Assembly: GCA_900473805.1 (NCBI GenBank) | Contig: UCMS01000011.1 | Coordinates: 62,001 to 126,000 of the forward strand | Direction: 5' to 3' | Source of the DNA: Hyphomicrobiales bacterium | GTDB taxonomy: Bacteria; Pseudomonadota; Alphaproteobacteria; Rhizobiales; Rhizobiaceae | Length of the DNA: 64,000 nucleotides | Shown: piece after piece, positions 1 to 9,163 of the stretch | How the letters are laid out: each line of letters begins with the position of its first letter | How positions within the stretch are numbered: the stretch's first letter is position 1 | The notes under the pieces: model-generated | Databases searched by the model: none | Seen by the model: only the letters and a program-made list of their open reading frames with translations | What the model was told of the DNA's origin: nothing | Position numbers and translations under genes: made by a program

Positions 1-1
1 G

Positions 2-397
2 CGCTGGGGCCAACACCTCTTCGCCATCGGCAGCAGCGAGAACGCGGCTCTGCTGACCGGCATCCCGGTGCGGCGCATGAAGGTCAGCATCTATATGTTC
101 TCGGCATTCACCGCAGGCCTTGCCGGCATACTGATGGCCGGCTGGCTTGGCAGTGTGACGACCAATCTCGGCCAGGCCATGGAACTGACGGTAATTGCGG
201 CCGCGGTCATCGGCGGGGCAAACCTGGCGGGCGGAGAAGGCAACGCGCTGGGCGCCGTCGTCGGCGCACTGTTGATAGAAGTGATCCGCAACTCCCTGAT
301 CCTGCTAGGCATCTCGACATTCTGGCAAGGAATGTTCATAGGTACGTTCATTGTGGTTGCTGTCGCGTTCGACCGGATCAGGCATTTCAGGTCCTGA
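2..397 (+). CDS. Ribose-type ABC transporter permease, 3' part
   Basis: This is the C-terminal part of an inner-membrane permease of the RbsC/BPD_transp_2 family; the 5' end lies before the window. The reading frame is open from base 2 and has the family signature around HLFAIGSSENAALLTGIPV, followed by hydrophobic helices and a glycine-rich stretch (VIGGANLAGGEGNALGAVVG) that corresponds to the conserved family loop near the C-terminus. It would form the membrane pore of a sugar importer together with an ATPase and binding protein that must lie to the left. The LacI regulator starts 36 bases downstream and probably controls it. The substrate cannot be told from the sequence. Confidence 0.9.
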   Translation, partial: RWGQHLFAIGSSENAALLTGIPVRRMKVSIYMFSAFTAGLAGILMAGWLGSVTTNLGQAMELTVIAAAVIGGANLAGGEGNALGAVVGALLIEVIRNSLILLGISTFWQGMFIGTFIVVAVAFDRIRHFRS

Positions 398-433
398 CAT
401 CCGTTCCGACCTGCGGCAAACACGGTGTTCGTC

Positions 434-1444
434 ATGGAGAATGCCTTGAAACCGACGATGATGGATGTAGCGGCACTGGCGCGCGTTTCGCAGGCGACCG
501 TGTCGCTCATTCTGAACGGCAGTTCCGGGGCCCGCTTCAGCGAAGCCACCCGAAAACGCGTCTTCGACGCCGCTGAACAGCTCGGCTACCGACTGTCCAA
601 CAAATCGGCGGCGCCCGCCAACACGGGCAGCCGGGTCATCGTCTTCGTCGTCGATGAACTGACCACCGACCCCTGGATGGCCATGGCGTTTGAAGGCGCG
701 CGCGAAAAGGCGCTGGAGCTGGGAATCATCGTCACCCTCGGCGTCTTCCGCAAGGGCGAGGATCCGGATGGCGGCATCTTCTCCGTCTGCGACGGACAGG
801 TGCTGGTCGGCTATATCTTCGGCACGATTTTGACCCGCAAGATCGAGCCGCCCGAACCGTTGTTCCGCGCCCCGTCGGTGCTCGTCAACTGCTACGACCA
901 GCAGCGCCGGCTGGCATCGATTCTCCCCGGCGACGTTGCCGGCGGCCGGGCTGCGACCGAACGGCTGATTGCCGCCGGTCGCAAGCGCATTGCCCTCATC
1001 AACGGGCAGGAAGGCCTGGACAATCCACGCGACCGGTTGCGCGGCTACAAGCAGGCGCTGGCCAGCAACGACATCACCTACGACCCCGATCTCGTTCACT
1101 ACGGCAACTGGGAGCCCTCTTCCGGCTACGAGAAGACCCATGCCCTGATGAAATTGCCAGCCCCCCCGGATGGCATCTTCTGCGCCAACGATCTCATGGC
1201 GCTCGGCTGCATCGATGCGTTGAAGGAACTGGGCAAGACCGTCCCAGGCGACGTCTCCGTCGTCGGCTTCGACAACCGCGACATCGCCCAGTTCACCATG
1301 CCGCCGCTGACCACGTTCCATCTACCGATGTTCGAGATGGGCGCCATGGCCGTCGAGGTGATTTCCGACATCACCGGGGGCCTCAACAGCTCGCACGACC
1401 AGTTGAAGGTCGAATGTCTGCTGGTCGAGCGAGAATCGGTCTGA
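434..1444 (+). CDS. LacI-family transcriptional regulator
   Basis: A DNA-binding repressor of about 336 residues. The N-terminal LacI helix-turn-helix (MMDVAALARVSQATVSLILNG) is followed by a periplasmic-binding-protein-like sensor domain, in which motifs such as FCANDLMALGCIDAL and VSVVGFDN are typical. An in-frame GTG lies nine bases upstream at 425 and a further in-frame ATG at 461; I prefer the ATG at 434, but no clear ribosome binding site decides it. It follows the ribose-type permease closely in the same direction, so it is likely the local sugar-responsive regulator of that importer. The inducer is unknown. Confidence 0.9.
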   Translation: MENALKPTMMDVAALARVSQATVSLILNGSSGARFSEATRKRVFDAAEQLGYRLSNKSAAPANTGSRVIVFVVDELTTDPWMAMAFEGAREKALELGIIVTLGVFRKGEDPDGGIFSVCDGQVLVGYIFGTILTRKIEPPEPLFRAPSVLVNCYDQQRRLASILPGDVAGGRAATERLIAAGRKRIALINGQEGLDNPRDRLRGYKQALASNDITYDPDLVHYGNWEPSSGYEKTHALMKLPAPPDGIFCANDLMALGCIDALKELGKTVPGDVSVVGFDNRDIAQFTMPPLTTFHLPMFEMGAMAVEVISDITGGLNSSHDQLKVECLLVERESV

Positions 1445-1555
1445 AGTCTAGGGCGCTGGCGGCCCCTCCTCATGCATTCCTGTCCTGCCACCATAACGCC
1501 CCGTTGATCAAACCCGAATTCCTGATATAGATCCATGATCACGGGGAGGATCGAT

Positions 1556-2476
1556 GTGAGCAGCCGATTTTTGATGATCACGCCGGAGGACGGCAAGGAC
1601 GTGCTGAAGAGCCTCGCCGCTCCCGCCAGACTCTCCATTCTGGAACTCCTGCACGCACGGGGTCCCCTTAACGTCAACGAAATCGCCGAAGTTCTGGAAC
1701 TGCCGCAATCGACGACGTCGACGCACCTCAACCAGATGGAAGATGCGGGCCTGATCCGCACCGAAGTGCAGAAGGCGCGCAAGGGAAGCCAGAAGATCTG
1801 CCACGCGGTCCATGACGAAATCGTCCTGACCTTTGCCCGTCCGAAGGAATCTTCCGACGAGGCCATCGAAGTCTCGATGCCGGTCGGCCTCTATAGCGGC
1901 TATGACGTCTACGCCCCCTGCGGCATGTGCGGTCCGGATGCGATCATTGGCTATCTCGACAACCCCGACACCTTCCTATCCCCAGATCGTATGAAAGCGG
2001 GCCTGCTTTGGTTCACCAGGGGCTATGTAGACTACCAGTTCCCCAACAATGCCAGGATCAAGGGCGCGCCCATCCGCGAATTGGAACTGCTCCTGGAACT
2101 CTCCTCCGAAGTTCCCGGAACCTCGGAAAACTGGCCGTCGGACATCACCATCTCGATCAACGGCAAGGCCATCGCAATCTGGACCTCGCCCGGTGACTTC
2201 GGTGACCGGCGCGGAAAATTCACACCCGATTGGTGGAAGCTGCGCGGCAGCCAATATGGTGTTCTGAAGAGTTTCCGGGTGACGGAAAACGGCACCTTCA
2301 TTGACGGGGTACGCGTGTCGGAGACCACGCTCGGCGAGTTGGAATTGCTGGACCACCGCTCGATCCGCGTTCGTATCGAGGTGCCTGAAACGGCAGAACA
2401 TCCCGGTGGAATCAACATCTTCGGCCGCGGTTTCGGCAATTACGATCAGGACATCGTCCTGCGCATCAAGACCTGA
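1556..2476 (+). CDS. ArsR-type HTH regulator with large C-terminal beta-rich domain
   Basis: The first ~90 residues form a winged helix of the ArsR/SmtB type (APARLSILELL, then VNEIAEVLELPQSTTSTHLNQ). The remaining ~210 residues are not a metal-binding tail but a separate domain that begins near CGMCG and is rich in predicted beta strands. At 306 residues the protein is about three times the length of a classical ArsR repressor. The GTG at 1556 is preceded by GGGGAGGA at good spacing, so I choose it over the in-frame ATG at 1535, which has no such site. It sits just upstream of a GH51 arabinofuranosidase and a sugar importer, with paired inverted repeats between, so a carbohydrate-sensing role is inferred. 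The C-terminal fold is not assigned. Confidence 0.85.
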   Translation: MSSRFLMITPEDGKDVLKSLAAPARLSILELLHARGPLNVNEIAEVLELPQSTTSTHLNQMEDAGLIRTEVQKARKGSQKICHAVHDEIVLTFARPKESSDEAIEVSMPVGLYSGYDVYAPCGMCGPDAIIGYLDNPDTFLSPDRMKAGLLWFTRGYVDYQFPNNARIKGAPIRELELLLELSSEVPGTSENWPSDITISINGKAIAIWTSPGDFGDRRGKFTPDWWKLRGSQYGVLKSFRVTENGTFIDGVRVSETTLGELELLDHRSIRVRIEVPETAEHPGGINIFGRGFGNYDQDIVLRIKT

Positions 2477-2531
2477 CCATCCTCGGAATTTCCCGTGCAA
2501 ATTGCCGGATTGACCTCCGGACGAACCCGTG

Positions 2532-2553
2532 TATCATATCCTCAATTATGATA
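2532..2553. promoter_or_regulatory. Inverted repeat, candidate operator (left)
   Basis: A perfect 7-bp inverted repeat, TATCATA-N8-TATGATA, lies in the AT-rich gap before the arabinofuranosidase gene. Its neighbour follows one base later. Position and symmetry suggest an operator for the ArsR-type regulator just upstream; binding is inference. Confidence 0.45.
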
Positions 2554-2554
2554 G

Positions 2555-2573
2555 ATATCCGAAAAACGGATAT
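2555..2573. promoter_or_regulatory. Inverted repeat, candidate operator (right)
   Basis: A perfect 7-bp inverted repeat, ATATCCG-AAAAA-CGGATAT, ends five bases before the ribosome binding site of the GH51 gene. It could be an operator, or a small hairpin in the 5' end of the transcript. Its half-site differs from that of the adjacent repeat. Confidence 0.45.
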
Positions 2574-2590
2574 ATTTGGAGGAAATACAC

Positions 2591-4099
2591 ATGCGGGCTG
2601 TCGGCACCGTTCACCGCGACTATAAGATCAGCACGATCGATCCGCGTCTCTATGGCTCCTTCGTCGAACATCTCGGCCGCGCGGTCTACACCGGCATCTA
2701 CGAGCCCGATCATCCGACGGCTGACGAAAACGGCATGCGCCAGGACGTGATCGATCTCGTGCGCGAACTGGATGTTCCCGTGGTCCGCTATCCCGGCGGC
2801 AACTTCGTCTCCGCCTACAACTGGGAAGACGGCATCGGCCCGAAGGAAGATCGCCCGGTCCGCCTCGATCTCGCCTGGCATACCTCGGAATCCAACCAGG
2901 TCGGCATCCACGAATTTGCCGATTGGGCAAAGGCCGCCAACACCGAGATGATGCTGGCCGTGAACCTCGGCTCTCGCGGCCTCGACGAAGCCCGTGCCTT
3001 CCTCGAATACGTCAACCACCCCGGCGGCAGCTACTGGTCGGATCTGCGCCGCAAGAACGGCCGCGAAGAGCCTTGGAACGTCAAGCTCTGGTGCCTCGGA
3101 AACGAGATGGACGGCCCCTGGCAGATCGGTCAAAAGACGGCGGAAGAATACGGCCGTGTCGCCTTCGAGACCGCCAAGGCCATGCGCGCCTTCGACAAGT
3201 CGATCGAACTCGTTGTCTGCGGTTCGTCTTCGCCGAAGATGCCGACCTATCCGGCCTGGGAAGCAACCGTTCTCGACTACACCTATGACAGCGTCGATTA
3301 CATCAGCCTGCACATGTATTTCGAGAACCACGCCGGCGACACCGCCGCCTATCTGGCGCAGAACGCCCGCCTCGATGACTACATCGAGACCATCGCTTCC
3401 GTCATCAAGGTGACCAAGGCGAAGAAGCGCTCGAAGAAGGACGTCTATATCAGCTTCGACGAGTGGAACGTCTGGTATCATTCCAACGAAGCCGACCGGA
3501 AGGTTCTCGAAGGCCGGGATGGCTGGCCGCATGCGCCGGAGCTGCTCGAAGACATCTACAATTTCGAAGACGTGCTGCAGGTTGGCTGCATCCTGAACAC
3601 CTTCATCCGCCGCGCTGATGTGGTGAAGGTCGGCTGCCTTGCGCAGCTCGTCAATGTCATCGCGCCGATCATGACCGTGCCGGGCGGCCCGGCCTGGCGC
3701 CAGACGACCTACTACCCCTACCTCTTTGCCTCCCGTTATGGCCGCGGCACCTCCTATCAGCTGTCGATCGATAGCCCGAGCTATTCGACGGACTTCGCCG
3801 AGACCGTTCCCTATCTCGACGTGTCCGCCGTTGAGAGCGACACGGATGGAGCCCTCACCCTCTTCATCGTCAACCGCCACCAGACGGACGCCATCACCCT
3901 CGACATCGCACTGGAAGGTTTCGGCGACCGCAAGGTGACCATGGACAAGGTGATCGCAGGTCACGCGCTGAAGGCCGTGAACGGTGCAGACAAGCAGACG
4001 GTCGCGCCTGCTGACGGCAGCGGCATCAAAGTCGAGAGCGGACGCCTCAAGGGAGAGATCGCGCCGCTCAGCTACCGGATGATCCGGCTCGGCCAGTAA
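2591..4099 (+). CDS. Alpha-N-arabinofuranosidase, GH51
   Basis: A retaining glycoside hydrolase of family 51 that removes terminal alpha-L-arabinofuranosyl groups. It has 502 residues, the usual family length, and no signal peptide, so it acts in the cytoplasm on imported oligosaccharides. The acid/base glutamate is Glu172 in LWCLGNEMDG, and the nucleophile is Glu291 in ISFDEWNVWYH. The ATG at 2591 follows GGAGGA at seven bases; an upstream in-frame TTG at 2576 overlaps that site and is rejected. An ABC importer follows at once in the same direction, so the operon probably takes up and cleaves arabinose-containing oligosaccharides. Confidence 0.95.
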   Translation: MRAVGTVHRDYKISTIDPRLYGSFVEHLGRAVYTGIYEPDHPTADENGMRQDVIDLVRELDVPVVRYPGGNFVSAYNWEDGIGPKEDRPVRLDLAWHTSESNQVGIHEFADWAKAANTEMMLAVNLGSRGLDEARAFLEYVNHPGGSYWSDLRRKNGREEPWNVKLWCLGNEMDGPWQIGQKTAEEYGRVAFETAKAMRAFDKSIELVVCGSSSPKMPTYPAWEATVLDYTYDSVDYISLHMYFENHAGDTAAYLAQNARLDDYIETIASVIKVTKAKKRSKKDVYISFDEWNVWYHSNEADRKVLEGRDGWPHAPELLEDIYNFEDVLQVGCILNTFIRRADVVKVGCLAQLVNVIAPIMTVPGGPAWRQTTYYPYLFASRYGRGTSYQLSIDSPSYSTDFAETVPYLDVSAVESDTDGALTLFIVNRHQTDAITLDIALEGFGDRKVTMDKVIAGHALKAVNGADKQTVAPADGSGIKVESGRLKGEIAPLSYRMIRLGQ

Positions 4100-4125
4100 C
4101 CAATCGACGACGGGGAGGAGAAACC

Positions 4126-5223
4126 ATGTCGGCTTCGATTGAAATTGACAATGTGACCAAGCGCTACGGCGCGCTGACCGTGCTGGACGACATATCGCTG
4201 TCGATCGGGGCGGGCGAATTCGTGGTCTTCCTTGGCCCTTCGGGCTGCGGCAAGTCCACGCTCCTGAGGATGATCGCGGGTCTGGAGGACGTCACTGGCG
4301 GCACCATTTCGGTGGCCGGCCAGCGCGTCGACACGCTGCCCCCGGGCAAGCGCGGCGTGGCCATGGTCTTCCAGTCTTATGCGCTCTATCCGCACATGAC
4401 GGTGAAGCAGAACATGTCCTTCGGCCTTGAGAACATCGGGATGGCCAGGGACGAGATCGAACGCCGCGTGCTCGCCGCAGCAGAGACGCTCGAGATCGGT
4501 CATCTGCTTGACCGCAAGCCGGCAAAGCTCTCTGGCGGCCAGCGCCAGCGCGTCGCCATCGGCCGCGCCATCGTCAAGGAACCGAAAGCCTTTCTGTTTG
4601 ACGAACCGCTGTCGAACCTTGATGCGGCCCTGCGCGGCCGCACACGGCTCGAACTTGCACAGCTCCACCATCGCCTCGGCTCGACGATGATCTTTGTCAC
4701 CCACGATCAGGTGGAGGCGATGACGCTCGCCGACCGGATCGTCATCATGAACGCGCGCAAGATCGAGCAGATCGGCACGCCGATGGATGTCTATCAGCGC
4801 CCCGCCAGCAAATTCGTCGCAAGCTTCATCGGGTCTCCCGCCATGAACTTCCTGCCGGTTACGGCCTGGGAGAATACCGCAACCGGTCTCGCCGTCACCA
4901 CATCCGGCCTCGGTCGCGTGGAGACCGGCTTCAAGGTGACCGACGGGACGAGCCATGACGGCGCAACGCTTGGCATCCGCGCGGAAGATATCACCGTGGT
5001 GACAGACGGACGCCCCGGCGTGCCGTTGACAGCCGAGGTGGTCGAACGTCTGGGCGATCGATCTCTCGTGTACGGCGTACTCGATGACGGCACCAAGCTC
5101 GTGGTGGAGGCCGACGGTCGCTCGCATATCAAGGCAGATGATCGAGTGACGGTTTCGGCCGATGACCACGCCTTCCACCTGTTCGGCGCCGATGGCCGGG
5201 CATATCTGAGGGAGGCGGAGTGA
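4126..5223 (+). CDS. Carbohydrate ABC transporter ATPase (MalK/UgpC type)
   Basis: The cytoplasmic ATPase of a carbohydrate importer, 365 residues. Walker A is GPSGCGKST at about residue 37, the signature LSGGQRQR at about 135, and Walker B KAFLFDEP shortly after. A C-terminal TOBE/MalK-like regulatory domain follows (FIGSPAMNFLPV onward). The start has a strong ribosome binding site, GGGGAGGAG. It lies 26 bases after the GH51 gene and one base before the first permease gene, so all belong to one operon. Having the ATPase first and the binding protein last is a common rhizobial order. Confidence 0.95.
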   Translation: MSASIEIDNVTKRYGALTVLDDISLSIGAGEFVVFLGPSGCGKSTLLRMIAGLEDVTGGTISVAGQRVDTLPPGKRGVAMVFQSYALYPHMTVKQNMSFGLENIGMARDEIERRVLAAAETLEIGHLLDRKPAKLSGGQRQRVAIGRAIVKEPKAFLFDEPLSNLDAALRGRTRLELAQLHHRLGSTMIFVTHDQVEAMTLADRIVIMNARKIEQIGTPMDVYQRPASKFVASFIGSPAMNFLPVTAWENTATGLAVTTSGLGRVETGFKVTDGTSHDGATLGIRAEDITVVTDGRPGVPLTAEVVERLGDRSLVYGVLDDGTKLVVEADGRSHIKADDRVTVSADDHAFHLFGADGRAYLREAE

Positions 5224-5224
5224 T

Positions 5225-6106
5225 ATGGCCGAAAGCTATCGCCGCAGCCAATGGAGCAACGGACTTTTCATCCTGCCCTATCTCCTGGTGTTCATCGCGC
5301 TGCTCGTGTTTCCCCTCTTCTGGGGCATGTGGCTCAGCCTGCACAAGGTTGATCTCTTCGGGCCAGGCCGCTTCGTCGGCCTGACCAACTACATCCGCGT
5401 GGCGGGTGACGCAGTCTTCCTGCAGGCGCTCGGCAACACCATCGTCTTCGTGCTGGTGAGCGTGCCGACACTCGTGGCGCTCGGCCTCTTCCTGGCGCTC
5501 GCCCTCAATCGCACGACGCGCACGACGAGCTTCTTCCGCGGTCTCTTCTTTTCGTCCTCGGTGCTGTCGGTCACCATCGTGACCCTCATCTGGCGCTTCG
5601 TCTTCATCCCCGGTGATGGCCTTCTTTCCGTGCTTTTCACGCAGGCCGGCATCGAGCAGATCAATTTCATCTCAACCAAAGGCTGGTCACTGTTTGCCGT
5701 CGGCGTCGCCACCGTCTGGTGGTGTGTGGGCCTGCCGATGATGCTTTTCCTCGCCGCCCTGCAGCAAGTTCCGCAGGACCTTTACGAGGCGGCAGCACTC
5801 GACAATGCCAGCCCATGGAAGGTGTTGACACGGATCACCCTGCCCTCGATCGCCCGCACCATCATGCTGGTGACCATCATCCAGATCGTTTTCCAGTTCC
5901 AGCTCTTCGGTCAGGCTCAGTTGATGACCAATGGCGGCCCGAATGGGACCTCGCGTCCGCTCGTCATGTACATCTATGAGGTCGGCTTTGTCCGCTGGGA
6001 CGTCGGTCGTGCGGCGGCAGCCTCACAATACCTCTTCCTGATCATCCTCGTGGCGGCCATGGCACAATATGTCGTGTCCTCGCGCAAGACGGAGGACGGA
6101 GCATGA
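5225..6106 (+). CDS. Carbohydrate ABC transporter permease (MalF type)
   Basis: An inner-membrane permease of 293 residues with six predicted helices. The EAA loop that contacts the ATPase is visible as DLYEAAALDNASPWKVLTRI near residue 185. It pairs with the next gene, whose start codon overlaps its stop by four bases, indicating coupled translation. It is part of the GH51-linked importer. Confidence 0.95.
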   Translation: MAESYRRSQWSNGLFILPYLLVFIALLVFPLFWGMWLSLHKVDLFGPGRFVGLTNYIRVAGDAVFLQALGNTIVFVLVSVPTLVALGLFLALALNRTTRTTSFFRGLFFSSSVLSVTIVTLIWRFVFIPGDGLLSVLFTQAGIEQINFISTKGWSLFAVGVATVWWCVGLPMMLFLAALQQVPQDLYEAAALDNASPWKVLTRITLPSIARTIMLVTIIQIVFQFQLFGQAQLMTNGGPNGTSRPLVMYIYEVGFVRWDVGRAAAASQYLFLIILVAAMAQYVVSSRKTEDGA

Positions 6107-6954
6107 GCCATTCGAACGACACCTACAAGCCGGACGTGTTGACGGCCAATCGGCCACTGCTCTGGGGCGCCGCTCTCCTCTCCGTCGTCATGATGGCGCC
6201 GGTCGCCTGGTTGGTCGGCCTCTCGATCAAGAGCAACCAGGACCTGATGATCGGAACGGACTCGGTTTTCCGGGCGCCCTATACGATCGCCAACTACCTG
6301 AACATCCTGCATTCCTCGCAGGTCTTCGGCTGGTTCTTCAACAGCCTCGTCGTCGCCACCGGCGAGACGGTGATGGTCCTGATCCTTTCGTCGCTGGCCG
6401 GCTACGGCTTCGCGAGGCTGGAATTCCCGTTCCGGCGGACCCTGTTCATCATCGTGCTCTTCGGGCTCGCCGTTCCGGAACAGGCGGTCATCATCGCCCG
6501 CCACCAGATGTTCAACTGGTTCGGCCTGCACAACACCTATCTCGGCCTGATGCTGCCGGGCATGTCCGGCGCCTTCGGGGTCTTCCTGATGACGCAGTTC
6601 TTCCGGGCAATCCCCAAAGAGATTGACGAAGCAGCCCTGCTCGACAACGCCTCGCAGTGGCGCATTTTCTGGAAGATCATGCTGCCGCAGACCCTGCCGG
6701 CCCAGGCCACGCTTGGCATCTTCACCTTCCTGCACGGATGGAACGACTATTGGTGGCCGCTGATCTCGGCGACCAAGAAGGAAATGTACACGCTGACCGT
6801 CGGGCTCGCCTCGTCGCAGTCGAACTTCGCCCAGAGCGAGGGGCTCGGCTTCCTTGCAGCCCAGGCTGTGTTTGCAAGCGTCCCGGCACTCATCGTCTAC
6901 ATCATCTTCCAGAAACACATCGTCACAGCCGTCTCCGGCGGCGCTGTGAAGTGA
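6103..6954 (+). CDS. Carbohydrate ABC transporter permease (MalG type)
   Basis: The second permease of the heterodimer, 283 residues, with six predicted helices and an EAA loop (EIDEAALLDNASQWRIFWKI, around residue 175). The ATG overlaps the preceding TGA. A GC-rich hairpin with a T-rich tail follows the gene and may reduce readthrough into the binding-protein gene. Confidence 0.95.
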   Translation: MSHSNDTYKPDVLTANRPLLWGAALLSVVMMAPVAWLVGLSIKSNQDLMIGTDSVFRAPYTIANYLNILHSSQVFGWFFNSLVVATGETVMVLILSSLAGYGFARLEFPFRRTLFIIVLFGLAVPEQAVIIARHQMFNWFGLHNTYLGLMLPGMSGAFGVFLMTQFFRAIPKEIDEAALLDNASQWRIFWKIMLPQTLPAQATLGIFTFLHGWNDYWWPLISATKKEMYTLTVGLASSQSNFAQSEGLGFLAAQAVFASVPALIVYIIFQKHIVTAVSGGAVK

Positions 6955-6961
6955 AGCCTGC

Positions 6962-6993
6962 CCGGCCGGGGAGGAGCTGGCCGGTTTCTTTTC
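6962..6993 (+). terminator. Hairpin between permease and binding-protein genes
   Basis: The arms CCGGCC and GGCCGG are separated by 11 bases and followed by TTTCTTTTC. The shape is that of a weak intrinsic terminator or mRNA-stabilising hairpin. It lies inside the operon, so partial termination or RNA processing is more likely than complete termination. Confidence 0.5.
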
Positions 6994-7031
6994 AACAGGG
7001 CAATCAGCCCGATTTAAGGGAGTGAGACATT

Positions 7032-8342
7032 ATGAAACGCATTCTTCTGACCACCGTCGCCATGATCGCGCTGGGCTATGGCGCCTCGGCCCAGGCACAG
7101 ACCAAGATCGAGCTGCAGCGTTTCTTCGGCGCCTGCGAAGCGGACTATGGCAAGGTGACCGACGTGTCCGCCGCCGTCGGCGAATGCGGCATCATCACCG
7201 CACTGGTCAACAAGTTCGAAGCTGACAATCCGGATATCGACGTCAATGTCACGACGGTCGAGTGGCCGGGCTACGACCAGCTCAACGCACAGATGGCATC
7301 TGGTGCCGCACCCGATGTGGTCTCGATGCACTACTCGGCGATTTCCGATTATCAGAGCCGCGGCCTGATCGAGCCGATCGACGAAGTCCTGGCGGCACAG
7401 GGTGTCACCCCCGACAGCTTTACCGATGCCGGCCGCAACGGCGTGACCAAGGACGGCCAACTCTATGGGCTGCCCTTCGACAACTGGACCATGCTCTTCC
7501 ACGTCAACCTGAACCTGATGAAGGAAGCAGGCCTCGTCAACGCTGACGGTACGCCGATCCTGCCGAAGTCTGGCGAAGAGCTGATCGCGCAGGGCAAGCA
7601 GTTCAAGGAGAAGACGGGCAAGCCCTATCTGATCCAGATCATGGCCAACGAGACGGCCTCCTATACCCGTATCCTCTACACCCTGCTGCAGCAGCAGAAC
7701 TCGGACTTCTTCTCCGACCCGACCGCCATCAAGCTCAACACGCCTGAAGCCAAAGCCGCCGTCGAGCTGATGAAGGCGACCAAGGATGAAGGCATCTCGA
7801 CCACGGGTCTCGACTACGCAGCCGCTGTCTCGGGCTTTGCCAACGGCGAAGGCGGCATTGCCGTCAACGGCACCTGGCTGATCGGCGACTATGTCGCGCA
7901 GTCCGAGAAGGACGGCACCGCCCTTTCCAAGGGCTATACCGTCTATCCCGTCCCGCAGCTTTTCCCCGGCCAGGACAGCACCTATGCAGACGGCCATAGC
8001 TGGGTGATGCCGAAGAAGGATCGTTCGCCGGAGCAGATCGCCGCCATCGGCAAGCTGTTCAAGTTCCTCGCCGACAACGACTTCCAGTGGGCCCGCACCG
8101 GTCACCTTCCCGCCGCCAAGGCCGTCTTCGACATGCCGGAATTCAAGGCACTGCCGCATCGCGACAACATTGCGAAGATCGCTCAGATCGGCCGTCCGCT
8201 GCCGGCTGAGGTTCAGCGCCAGTTCCCGATCCAGGACATCATCGGCGAAGAGGTCGGCGCCGCCGTCAATGGCGACAAGTCGGTCGACGAAGCCCTCGCT
8301 TCCGCCGAAAGTCGCGTCAACGAACTGCTCGGCGATCTCTGA
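7032..8342 (+). CDS. Extracellular solute-binding protein of carbohydrate ABC importer
   Basis: A periplasmic binding protein of the family 1 (MalE-like) type, 436 residues. A Sec signal peptide (MKRILLTTVAMIALGYGASA) is followed by the mature domain, with characteristic stretches such as APDVVSMHY and VNGTWLIGDY. AAGGGAGTGAG upstream of the start gives a good ribosome binding site. It is the last gene of the GH51-linked operon and sets its substrate specificity. Arabino-oligosaccharides are inferred from the neighbour only. Confidence 0.93.
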   Translation: MKRILLTTVAMIALGYGASAQAQTKIELQRFFGACEADYGKVTDVSAAVGECGIITALVNKFEADNPDIDVNVTTVEWPGYDQLNAQMASGAAPDVVSMHYSAISDYQSRGLIEPIDEVLAAQGVTPDSFTDAGRNGVTKDGQLYGLPFDNWTMLFHVNLNLMKEAGLVNADGTPILPKSGEELIAQGKQFKEKTGKPYLIQIMANETASYTRILYTLLQQQNSDFFSDPTAIKLNTPEAKAAVELMKATKDEGISTTGLDYAAAVSGFANGEGGIAVNGTWLIGDYVAQSEKDGTALSKGYTVYPVPQLFPGQDSTYADGHSWVMPKKDRSPEQIAAIGKLFKFLADNDFQWARTGHLPAAKAVFDMPEFKALPHRDNIAKIAQIGRPLPAEVQRQFPIQDIIGEEVGAAVNGDKSVDEALASAESRVNELLGDL

Positions 8343-8353
8343 TCAAGATAAGA

Positions 8354-8378
8354 GGCACGGCGCAAATCGCGCCGTGCC
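8354..8378. terminator. Hairpin between convergent genes
   Basis: A perfect 10-bp stem, GGCACGGCGC / GCGCCGTGCC with loop AAATC, lies between the binding-protein gene and the convergent SDR gene. It has no strong T-run on either side. It may act as a bidirectional terminator. Confidence 0.55.
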
Positions 8379-8392
8379 ACCTCCATGCTTCG

Positions 8393-9163
8393 TTACGGAG
8401 GCAGCAGCCGGAAATCGGCACCCTCGGGAAGCAACTGTCCTCCGTCCACGACGATGGTCGTCCCAGTGACGTAACTCGCGTCGTCGGAGGCGAGGAACAG
8501 AAAGGCGTTGGCGACGTCGCGCGGTGAGCCAAGACGGCCGAGCGGTATTGCCGCTTCCATGTTGCTGATGAACGCCGCCCCACGATGCAGTTGGATGGCT
8601 TCGGTCAGGATATTGCCCGGCTCGACGCCGTTGACATTGATCCCGTAGGACGAGAATTCCAGCGCAGCGGACCGGATGAACCCGTTGATGCCTGCCTTGC
8701 TCGCTGCATAGTGCCCATGACCGGGGCTGGTGACATAGGGGCCGGTGATGGAGGAGGTGAAGAGGATCCTCCCCGAGCCCTGCGCCTTCATCGGCACAAG
8801 TGCGGCCCGCGCTGCGTTGAAGCAGCCCCTGAGGTTGACCGCCATCACACGGTCCCAGTCATCAGGATCGGTGTTTTCGATGAGCTGCCACGGATAGATC
8901 CCGGCATTCTGAACGATGATATCCAGCCGGCCATGACGCTCGACGGCAAACGATACCGCCGCGACGGCATCCGCCATGCGCGAGATATCGGTCAGAATGA
9001 AGTCGGCACCAAGTTCTTCGGCTGCATCCCGGCCTTCCTCAGCCTCGTGATCGGCGATGACGACCTTCGCTCCCTCTTCGAGAAAACGCAGTGCGACCGC
9101 CTTGCCGATCCCCCGGGAGGCCCCAACGACGAGGGCGACTTTGTCTTTCAATCTGTCTGTCAT
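8393..9163 (-). CDS. SDR-family NAD(P)-dependent oxidoreductase
   Basis: A classical short-chain dehydrogenase of 256 residues. The Rossmann glycine motif is GASRGIG near residue 14; then come QNAG (a variant of NNAG), the catalytic Ser in TSS, and Tyr/Lys in YAASK. The C-terminal YVTGTTIVVDGG is typical. It is the last gene of the ROK/ribose-type importer operon and overlaps the permease gene by four bases. It therefore probably oxidises the imported sugar or polyol; the exact substrate is not evident. Confidence 0.93.
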   Translation of the reverse strand: MTDRLKDKVALVVGASRGIGKAVALRFLEEGAKVVIADHEAEEGRDAAEELGADFILTDISRMADAVAAVSFAVERHGRLDIIVQNAGIYPWQLIENTDPDDWDRVMAVNLRGCFNAARAALVPMKAQGSGRILFTSSITGPYVTSPGHGHYAASKAGINGFIRSAALEFSSYGINVNGVEPGNILTEAIQLHRGAAFISNMEAAIPLGRLGSPRDVANAFLFLASDDASYVTGTTIVVDGGQLLPEGADFRLLPP

